Source: Nocardioides sp. zg-DK7169 (lineage in GTDB: Bacteria > Actinomycetota > Actinomycetes > Propionibacteriales > Nocardioidaceae). From it: a DNA stretch of 64,000 nt. The notes under the pieces are model-generated. The model was not told the origin of the DNA. It saw only the letters and a program-made list of their open reading frames with translations, and did no database searches. The stretch spans positions 166,388 through 230,387 of the forward strand of contig NZ_JABJRA010000010.1 of assembly GCF_013155365.1 (NCBI RefSeq), given 5' to 3'. Positions 57,888 through 64,000 of this stretch are shown here, piece by piece. Each line of letters opens with the position of its first letter. The stretch's first letter is position 1. The position numbers and the translations under genes were made by a program.

Positions 57888-58538
57888 GTGAGCGTGGATC
57901 CGGGTGTGTTCGCCGAGACCGGCGTCTTCGTGTGCTTCGAGGGCGGTGAGGGCTCGGGCAAGTCGACCCAGTCCCGGCTGCTGGCCCAGCGCCTCGACGC
58001 GGCCGGCTACGCCACCGTGCTGACCTTCGAGCCGGGCGACACGGGCGTCGGCAAGGAGCTGCGCCGCATCGTGCTGAGCCCCGAGACGGGCGCGCTGGCC
58101 GACCGCACCGAGGTCCTGCTGTACGCCGCCGACAAGGCCGAGCACGTCGAGACCCTCGTCCTGCCGGCGCTGGCCCGCGGCGCGGTCGTGATCACCGACC
58201 GCTACGTCGACTCGACCCTGGCCTACCAGGGCGCCGGCCGCTCGCTCGCGGTCGCCGAGGTCGAGGAGGTCGCCCGCTGGGCCACCGGCGACCTGCGCCC
58301 GCACCTCACGGTCGTGCTCGACCTCGCACCCGAGACGGGCCTGGCCCGCTTCGAGACCCGCGACCGGATCGAGGGCGAGTCCGTGGAGTTCCACCAGCGG
58401 GTGCGCGCCGCGTTCCTCGAGATGGCCGGCGCCGACCCGGACCACTACCTCGTGCTCGACGCCCGCGCATCGGTCGAGGAGATCGCCGACGCGGTGTGGG
58501 CACGGGTCGAGCCGCTGCTCGGGCAGGCGACCCGATGA
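57888..58538 (+). CDS. tmk: Thymidylate kinase
   Basis: A 216-aa dTMP kinase. P-loop 'FEGGEGSGKSTQSRLLA' and 'TDRYVDSTLAYQGAGR', with the DRY/DRX motif, are present, plus the lid region 'FETRDRIEGESVEFH'. GTG 57888 follows GGAGG. ATGA overlap with holB, an arrangement also common in other bacteria. Confidence 0.95.
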   Translation: MSVDPGVFAETGVFVCFEGGEGSGKSTQSRLLAQRLDAAGYATVLTFEPGDTGVGKELRRIVLSPETGALADRTEVLLYAADKAEHVETLVLPALARGAVVITDRYVDSTLAYQGAGRSLAVAEVEEVARWATGDLRPHLTVVLDLAPETGLARFETRDRIEGESVEFHQRVRAAFLEMAGADPDHYLVLDARASVEEIADAVWARVEPLLGQATR

Positions 58539-59716
58539 CCGCCGTGCAGCAGGCGCCCACGGTCTGGGACGGCCTGGTCGGCCAGCGTGCGGCGATCAAG
58601 GCCCTGCGCGCGGCGGCCAGCGGCCACGGGATGAGCCACGCCTGGCTGTTCACCGGCCCGCCCGGCTCCGGGCGCTCCAACGCCGCGATGGCCTTCGCCG
58701 CCGCGCTGCAGTGCGACCGCGCCCCCGCCGAGCCCGGCTGCGGGCAGTGCCACGCCTGCCGCACCGTCCTGGGCGGCACCCACGCCGACGTCAAGCGGAT
58801 CAGCACCTCCGGCCTCTCGCTGGGCGTGCGCCTCGTGCGCGACCTGGTGCGCTCGGCCTCCCTGTCCCCGGTGGGCCAGCGCTGGCAGGTGATCGTGGTC
58901 GAGGACGCCGACCGGCTCACCGAGCAGGCCGTCAACGCGCTGCTCAAGGCGATCGAGGAGCCGGCCGAGCGGACCGTGTGGATGCTGTGCGCCCCCACGG
59001 TCGAGGACGTCCTGCCCACGGTCCGCTCCCGCTGCCGCCTGGTCACGCTGAGCACGCCGAGCCCGCGCGACGTCGCCGGCTTCCTGGTCGCCCGCGACGG
59101 CGTCCCCGAGGCGCTGGCCGCCTCCGCCGCCCGCGCCAGCCAGGGCCACATCGGTCGCGCCCGCGCGCTGGCGCGCGACCCCGAGACCCGCAAGCGCCGC
59201 AACGAGGTCGTGGCCATGCCGGCCAAGCTCACCAGCCTGGGCGCCTGCATGCGCTGCGCCGCGCGGATCGCGGAGGTCAGCAAGGAGGAGGCCGAGGCGC
59301 TCACCGGCGACCTCGACGCCCGGGAGAAGGTCGACCTCGACGCGGCCTACGGCGTGGTGGAGCGGGGCCGACGCCCCCGGGAGTACGCCCCCGCCCTCGC
59401 CGAGCTGCTCAAGGAGCAGAAGACCCGCGCCAAGCGACGCCACCTCGACGTCGTCGACCGGGCGCTGATGGACCTGGTGTCGGTCTACCGCGACGCGGTC
59501 GCGCTCGCCTCGGGCGCGACCGGCGAGCTGGTCAACGAGGAGATCCGCGCCGACATCGAGTGGCTGGTCGAGACCTCCAGCCCGGAGCTGAACCTGCAAC
59601 GGATCGGCTGGATCTTCGAGGCCCGCGAGCAGATGCTGGAGTTCAACGTGCCCCCCGCCCTCGCCCTGGAGTCGATGATGGTGTCCCTGCGCGCCCCCGA
59701 CGGAGCCGGGCGGTGA
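58535..59716 (+). CDS. holB: DNA polymerase III subunit delta'
   Basis: A 393-aa clamp-loader subunit. The P-loop reads 'TGPPGSGRSNAAMAFAAAL', with Arg for the catalytic Lys, as expected for a non-ATPase delta'. A zinc module shows 'CGQCHACR', sensor I is 'LTEQAVNALLKAIEEP' and the SRC motif 'VRSRCRLVTL' is present. It corresponds to Rv3644c in the conserved order. GTGA overlap with the next gene. Confidence 0.93.
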   Translation: MTAVQQAPTVWDGLVGQRAAIKALRAAASGHGMSHAWLFTGPPGSGRSNAAMAFAAALQCDRAPAEPGCGQCHACRTVLGGTHADVKRISTSGLSLGVRLVRDLVRSASLSPVGQRWQVIVVEDADRLTEQAVNALLKAIEEPAERTVWMLCAPTVEDVLPTVRSRCRLVTLSTPSPRDVAGFLVARDGVPEALAASAARASQGHIGRARALARDPETRKRRNEVVAMPAKLTSLGACMRCAARIAEVSKEEAEALTGDLDAREKVDLDAAYGVVERGRRPREYAPALAELLKEQKTRAKRRHLDVVDRALMDLVSVYRDAVALASGATGELVNEEIRADIEWLVETSSPELNLQRIGWIFEAREQMLEFNVPPALALESMMVSLRAPDGAGR

Positions 59717-61290
59717 AGCCCGCGACCGTGCGGCTGGTCGTGCTGGTGACCGTCGTCGCCCTCGTGCTCGGCACCATCGGCGTCGCGATCAGCGCCCTCA
59801 CCTCCGGCTCGGGGTCGGGCTCCTCCGACGGCAGCGGTTGGACGCCCGCGCCCACCGGGGCGGCCGACCCCGGCGCCCGGGAGGCTCCCGCCGCGGACCT
59901 CCAGGAGTTCTACGACCAGACGGTCGACTGGCAGCGCTGCTCCGGCGAGGGCGACTTCGAGTGCGCCCAGGTGGAGGTGCCGCTCGACTACGCCGACCCC
60001 GACGCGGAGAGCATCGAGCTGGCCCTGCTGCGCGCGCCCGCCACCGACCCCGAGGCGCGCATCGGCTCGCTGCTGGTCAACCCGGGCGGCCCCGGCGCGC
60101 CCGGCACGACGTACGCCGCGCAGTCCTCGCAGGCCTTCCGTCCCGAGCTGACCCGGGTCTACGACATCGTCGGCTTCGACCCCCGCGGCACCGGCTCGAG
60201 CTCGCCCGTCGACTGTGTCCCCGACGCCGCGCTGGACCGCTACCTGGCCCAGGACCCGGTGCCGGACAGCGACGCGGAGGCCGGCGACCTGGTCTTCTTG
60301 ACCCGGGCGTTCAACCGCGGCTGCGTCGAGCGCTCCGGTGAGATCGCGGCCCACGTGTCCACGGCCGAGGCCGCCCGCGACCTCGACGTCCTGCGCGCCG
60401 CGCTCGACGAGGACACGCTCACCTACTTCGGCGCCTCCTACGGCACCCAGCTCGGCGCGACCTACGCCGAGCTCTTCCCCGACCGGGTCGGGCGGATGGT
60501 GCTCGACGGCGGCGTCGACGTCACCCTCGACGCCCGCGAGTCCAGCCTGGGGCAGGCGCGGGGCTTCGAGACCGCGCTGCGCGCCTACGTGCAGAACTGC
60601 GTCGACGCCGGCGACTGCTTCCTCGGCGACTCCGTGGAGGCTGGGCTGGAGCGGATCTCCGGGCTCCTCGACGACCTCGACGCCAAGCCGCTGCCGACCC
60701 AGGACGGGCGCGAGGTCGGGCCGGGCACGGCGTTCCTCGGCATCGCGACGCCGCTCTACAACCGCACGTACTGGGATCTGCTCGACCAGGCGCTCCAGCG
60801 CGCCTTCGACGGCGACGGCACCGTCCTGCAGCTGCTGGCCGACAGCTACGCCTCGCGCGGCCCGGACGGCTACCTCGACAACTCCACCGAGGCGATCGTC
60901 GCCGTGCGCTGCCTCGACGACCCGGCCTCGGTGCCGGCCGGGCGGATCCCGGAGGAGTTCGCGGCCTTCGACGAGGCCGCGCCCACCTTCGGACGGGTCT
61001 TCGCCTGGGGGCTGCTGGGCTGTGTGGGCTACTCGGCCCGCTCCGAGGAGGAGCCGCTCGACATCCGCGGCGAGGGCGCAGCGCCGATCCTGGTCATCGG
61101 CACCACCCGGGACCCCGCGACGCCGTACGAGTGGTCCGTGGCGCTGGCCGACACGCTGGAGTCCGGCGTCCTGCTCACCCGCGACGGCGACGGGCACACC
61201 GGCTACAACGCCGGCAACGCGTGCGTCGACGAGATCGTGGAGGCCTACCTCATCGACGGCACGGTGCCGGAGGACGGCCAGCGCTGCTGA
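59713..61290 (+). CDS. TAP-like alpha/beta hydrolase, membrane-anchored
   Basis: A 525-aa extracytoplasmic alpha/beta hydrolase of the SlpD/tripeptidyl aminopeptidase group (also CaeA/Hip1). An N-terminal anchor (about 5-28) is followed by a Ser/Gly/Pro linker. Oxyanion region 'LVNPGGPGAPGT', nucleophile elbow 'YFGASYGTQLG', then Asp in 'GTTRDPATPYEWS' and His in 'RDGDGHTGYN' complete the triad, and there are several Cys pairs. It is the last gene of the tmk-holB operon. Confidence 0.9.
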   Translation: MKPATVRLVVLVTVVALVLGTIGVAISALTSGSGSGSSDGSGWTPAPTGAADPGAREAPAADLQEFYDQTVDWQRCSGEGDFECAQVEVPLDYADPDAESIELALLRAPATDPEARIGSLLVNPGGPGAPGTTYAAQSSQAFRPELTRVYDIVGFDPRGTGSSSPVDCVPDAALDRYLAQDPVPDSDAEAGDLVFLTRAFNRGCVERSGEIAAHVSTAEAARDLDVLRAALDEDTLTYFGASYGTQLGATYAELFPDRVGRMVLDGGVDVTLDARESSLGQARGFETALRAYVQNCVDAGDCFLGDSVEAGLERISGLLDDLDAKPLPTQDGREVGPGTAFLGIATPLYNRTYWDLLDQALQRAFDGDGTVLQLLADSYASRGPDGYLDNSTEAIVAVRCLDDPASVPAGRIPEEFAAFDEAAPTFGRVFAWGLLGCVGYSARSEEEPLDIRGEGAAPILVIGTTRDPATPYEWSVALADTLESGVLLTRDGDGHTGYNAGNACVDEIVEAYLIDGTVPEDGQRC

Positions 61291-61323
61291 GCGGCCGCCT
61301 CGGCCACCTGCCGCCGCGGGGGG

Positions 61324-62250
61324 TCAGCGGGTGCGGACGGGGTCCGCGATCGCCTGGATGCGGGCGGTGGCCAGCTCGATCATCAGCTGCGCGGCGGGGG
61401 AGAGGGTCGCGCCGGTGCGGTGGACGATGGCGAGCGTGTCGTACTGGCGCGGCCGCAGCGAGACCCAGCCGGCGTCGGGGGCCAGGCGGGGGAGCAGCTG
61501 GAGCGCGGCGCCCTTGTTGACCACCGAGTCGGCCAGCCCCATCCCCACGAGCTCGACCGCCGTCTCGACGTCCTCGACCTCGATGCGGGTCTGCGGGTTG
61601 CGTCCGGTCTCGTGCAGCATCCGGCGCAGCACGATCCGGGTGGAGTCGCGCGCCCGCCACGTGGTCTCCGGCATCACCAGTGAGGCCTGCGCCAGTCGGT
61701 GCGCGGTGAGCGGGGTGGTGAGGCGGTCGGGGTCGCTGCTGATGTAGACCAGCTCGTCGCGGGCGACCGGGGTGATCGTCAGGCCTTCGCTGGTCGCGCT
61801 CGAGACCGCGATCATCGCCGCCTCCAGGCGTCCGCGGCGCAGGTCGTCCTGGACGTCGAGGGAGTTCTGGCCGACCAGCTCTACCCGGACGCCGGGATGT
61901 CGGGCGAGGACGTCGGCGACCAGGCCGGCGCCGGCGTACAGCCGCGCGGTGCCGAACATCCCGAACCGGATGGTCCCGGTCTCCAGCGAGCGGACCTGCT
62001 GCACGGCCTGCTGTGCCTCGCGGACCGCGGTGAGGGCCTGCTCGGCGTGCGGCCGCAGCGACTCGGCGGCGTCCGTGGGGACGACGCCGCGGCCGACGCG
62101 GCGGAAGAGCTCCACGCCGAGCGTGCGCTCGAGGCTGCGGATCTGCTCGGAGACCGAGGGCTGCGCGTAGCCGAGGTGCTCGGCGGCCGCGGTGAGCGAG
62201 CCGTGCTCGTACGTCGCGAGGAAGCAGGTCAGCTGGTGCAGCGAAAGCAT
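61324..62250 (-). CDS. LysR-family transcriptional regulator
   Basis: A 308-aa LTTR. The N-terminal HTH is 'LTCFLATYEHGSLTAAAEHL' then 'GYAQPSVSEQIRSLERTLGV' (about 7-47), and an effector domain follows from about 90. It is divergent from the small gene at 62353, with 102 bp between starts, where an LTTR would bind. Effector unknown. Confidence 0.92.
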   Translation of the reverse strand: MLSLHQLTCFLATYEHGSLTAAAEHLGYAQPSVSEQIRSLERTLGVELFRRVGRGVVPTDAAESLRPHAEQALTAVREAQQAVQQVRSLETGTIRFGMFGTARLYAGAGLVADVLARHPGVRVELVGQNSLDVQDDLRRGRLEAAMIAVSSATSEGLTITPVARDELVYISSDPDRLTTPLTAHRLAQASLVMPETTWRARDSTRIVLRRMLHETGRNPQTRIEVEDVETAVELVGMGLADSVVNKGAALQLLPRLAPDAGWVSLRPRQYDTLAIVHRTGATLSPAAQLMIELATARIQAIADPVRTR

Positions 62251-62352
62251 AGGGACAACCTATGTGGGTCCGAGGAAACCGAGGCTACCCCTTGTGGTGA
62301 GTCCGGGGGACGATGAAGTCGTCCCCGTTCGCACCCACGGAAAGGAACCGCG

Positions 62353-62541
62353 GTGTTCACCCACGTCTGCAGCGCCTGCGACAAGCGCCAGCTCATCTTC
62401 CCCAGCCAGGTCACCGCGGTCGCCGCCGGTGCGCACGGTCCCGTCGCCACCTTCACCTGCTGGTGCGGCGCCACCCAGTCCGCGCCGCTGCGCCTCGTCG
62501 CCGACTCCCGCCGTCCGCGCGAGGTCGAGCTCGTCGCCTGA
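62353..62541 (+). CDS. Small zinc-ribbon-like protein
   Basis: A 62-aa protein with 'CSACDKR' near the N-terminus and 'CWCG' in the middle, a compact C-x2-C...C-x-C arrangement that could bind one zinc ion. GTG 62353 follows GGAAAGG. Divergent from the LysR gene, a likely target of that regulator. Function unknown. Confidence 0.7.
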   Translation: MFTHVCSACDKRQLIFPSQVTAVAAGAHGPVATFTCWCGATQSAPLRLVADSRRPREVELVA

Positions 62542-62651
62542 GGTCGGGGCCTGACCTGGCCCCGATCGAGATGCCGGAGCGGGTGCCGGTTTCGCGCCCC
62601 GGTCGGGGCGTCGGTATGCTCTGCCGGGTTGTCCGGCGTGCCGGGCGACGC

Positions 62652-62724
62652 GCCGCCTTAGCTCAGTCGGTAGAGCGAATCACTCGTAATGATTAGGTCG
62701 TCGGTTCGATTCCGACAGGCGGCT
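62652..62724 (+). tRNA. tRNA-Thr (CGT)
   Basis: A full cloverleaf: acceptor GCCGCCT/AGGCGGC, D-stem GCTC/GAGC, anticodon stem AATCA/TGATT with loop CTCGTAA (anticodon CGT at 62685-62687, reads ACG) and T-stem GTCGG/CCGAC with loop TTCGATT. The discriminator is T and CCA is not encoded. Confidence 0.97.
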
Positions 62725-62726
62725 CA

Positions 62727-62772
62727 AGCAGGAGGCCCTGACCAGCAGGTTTGCTGGACAGGGCCTCCTGCT
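62727..62772 (+). terminator. Hairpin directly after tRNA-Thr
   Basis: 14-bp perfect arms AGCAGGAGGCCCTG (62727-62740) and its complement (62759-62772), with an inner CCAGCA/TGCTGG stem. It starts 3 nt after the tRNA. Confidence 0.8.
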
Positions 62773-62920
62773 ATTCCGACTGTCTCGCCTCTACCCGGTG
62801 ATTGCCCGGTAATTGAACGCCACTCAGGTCGGGAGAGTGTCTGGCGCGGCGACCAGGGTCCGCGCGCGAGTCACGGGGGAACGGCGCGTCAGCGCGTCCC
62901 GTGAGGCAGACTCTGTACGC

Positions 62921-63940
62921 GTGACTGCGACGATCTACGAGGTTCTCGGCGACCTCCGCACCCAGGCGCTCGACGAGCGCGACAAGGGCGACAAGTTCGA
63001 GCGCCTCATCAAGACCTATCTGCTCAACGACCCCGAGTGGGCGAACCGGTTCTCCGACGTGTGGCTTTGGACCGAATGGCCGGGCCGCGAAGGGCGTCCG
63101 GACACGGGCATCGACCTGGTCGCCGCCTTGCGCGACGAGGATGGGTACGCCGCCATCCAGTGCAAGTTCTATGCCCCCGGCTCCACCGTGGCGAAGGGCG
63201 ACATCGACTCCTTCCTCTCCGCCTCGGGAGGCAAGGAGTTCACACGGCGCTACATCTTCGACACGGCCAAGGCGTGGTCCCCGAACGCCACCGACACGCT
63301 CGCCCACCAGGCCGTGCCGGTGCAGCGCGTTGATATCGCTTGGCTCGACGAGTCCGCGTTCGACTGGTCGCAGTACTCCTGGACCACCCCCGAGGTCCTG
63401 GTCTCGACCGGGAAGAAGGCGCTACGCCCGCACCAGGAGCGCGCCCTTCATGACGTCTTCGGCGGGTTCCGCAGCCACGAGCGCGGGAAACTCATCATGG
63501 CCTGTGGCACCGGCAAGACCTACACCTCGCTCAAGATCGCCGAGGAACTCGTCGGCGCGGGTGGACGTGTCCTGTTCCTGGTCCCGTCCATCCAGTTGCT
63601 ATCCCAGAGCCTGCGCGAGTGGATGGCGAACACCGAAGTCGACATCCGGCCGTTCGCGGTCTGCTCTGATGTCCGGGTGGGGCGCAAGGTCAGCACTGAC
63701 GACGCCGACATGCCGACCATCGACCTCACCGAGCCCGCGACCACCGATGCCCAGACGCTGGTGGAGCGGATGGCGGTCGGGAAGTACGCCAAGGAGCGGA
63801 TGACGGTCGTCTTCTCGACGTACCAGTCCATCGATGTCATCGCCCAGGCGCAGAACCTCGGTTTGGACGGTTTGGGACTGCCCCCGGTCTTGTTGACACT
63901 CGGGGTTTGCGGGGATCAGGCCGCTTCTGAGATCGCGTAG
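62921..63940 (+). pseudogene. Type ISP restriction-modification gene, truncated by IS
   Basis: From GTG 62921 the product has an Mrr-like nuclease domain ('TGIDLVAALRDEDGYAAIQC' followed by K, the PD-(D/E)xK core) and an SF2 helicase start ('KALRPHQERALHDVFGGFRS', Walker A 'MACGTGKTYTSLKIAEEL', 'LFLVPSIQLLSQSL', 'VVFSTYQSIDVIAQ'). This order is that of single-chain type ISP enzymes (LlaGI/LlaBIII type, about 1,600 aa). Native sequence ends near 63878; the IS3-family end supplies the last 20 codons. About 80% of the protein, including the methyltransferase, is missing here and may lie beyond the IS. Confidence 0.88.
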
Positions 63941-64000
63941 ATCATCTCAAACTCGACCGGGGTGAGCTTGCCGAGGCCTCGTTGGCGACGCCGGCGGTTG
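63879..64000 (-). mobile_element. IS3-family element, 3' end
   Basis: The terminus starts TGCCCCCGGTCTTGTTGACA (63879-63898), typical of IS3-family ends that begin with TG. It interrupts the restriction gene and continues past the right edge. Confidence 0.8.
63916..63999 (-). CDS. IS3-family transposase, C-terminal fragment
   Basis: The minus-strand frame enters at the right edge and reads '...RRRRQRGLGKLTPVEFEMIY' then 'AISEAA' stop. 'GLGKLTPVEFE' is the conserved end of IS3-family DDE transposases (OrfB). The rest lies outside the window. Confidence 0.85.
   Translation of the reverse strand, partial: NRRRRQRGLGKLTPVEFEMIYAISEAA

Overview
The window is chromosomal DNA from a very GC-rich actinobacterium. 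Third codon positions are almost all G/C, GTG starts are common, and adjacent genes often share 4-base GTGA or ATGA junctions. A Nocardioides-like member of the Nocardioidaceae is the best guess. From memory, many of the genes follow the order of Mycobacterium tuberculosis Rv3678c to Rv3644c read in reverse: DUF4177 protein, RidA, metallo-beta-lactamase, Crp, Nth, TlpA-like lipoprotein, CoA NUDIX, MarP, Acs, HAD phosphatase, Ssd, TadABC, pilin-like protein, TadE, TadG-like protein, DUF1998 helicase, TopA and DNA polymerase III delta'. Accessory blocks break up this backbone.

Layout. 1-2.8 kb: an edge-truncated DUF559-type protein and a NarL/DesK two-component pair. 2.8-5.2 kb: RidA/NUDIX/MBL operon. 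5.2-6.3 kb: an AbiEi/DUF559-like gene bracketed by inverted 21-bp tandem repeats. 6.4-12.5 kb: crp, the nth-tlpA-nudix-marP operon, a holin-superfamily membrane protein and nhaA. 12.5-14 kb: a small island with two unknown genes. 14-18.1 kb: acs and an acetate symporter operon. 18.1-20.1 kb: a frameshifted remnant, a LexA-box promoter driving a DUF222/HNH gene, and REP-like repeats. 20.3-30 kb: a complete nitrate assimilation operon (narK, nasA, flavoprotein, nirB, nirD, NnaR-like regulator, sirohydrochlorin chelatase). 30-35 kb: a PucR regulator and a four-gene LytS/LytTR/small-TM/symporter operon. 35-40.7 kb: a methyltransferase, a degenerate Fic-fold protein, an ssu-type ABC importer and a HAD phosphatase. 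40.8-45.6 kb: Ssd and the Tad pilus genes. 45.7-62.5 kb: an aminotransferase-fold enzyme, an MrfA/Hrq1-like helicase, an anti-anti-sigma factor, H+-pyrophosphatase, a methyltransferase, topA, a secreted protein, tmk, holB, a TAP-like hydrolase, a LysR regulator and a small zinc-ribbon-like protein. 62.6-64 kb: tRNA-Thr(CGT), followed by a type ISP restriction-modification gene cut off by an IS3-family element at the right edge.

How it works together. The nitrate operon encodes uptake, reduction to ammonium, a pathway regulator and a siroheme cofactor enzyme on one translationally coupled message. The crp product has candidate sites at its own upstream region, at the acetate symporter operon and, more weakly, at hppA, which suggests a carbon/energy regulon. 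The least explained items are the degenerate Fic protein, REP-like units read in frame inside genes, the inverted minisatellites around the DUF559 gene, the precise LexA/promoter overlap at the HNH gene, and the 12.5-14 kb island.
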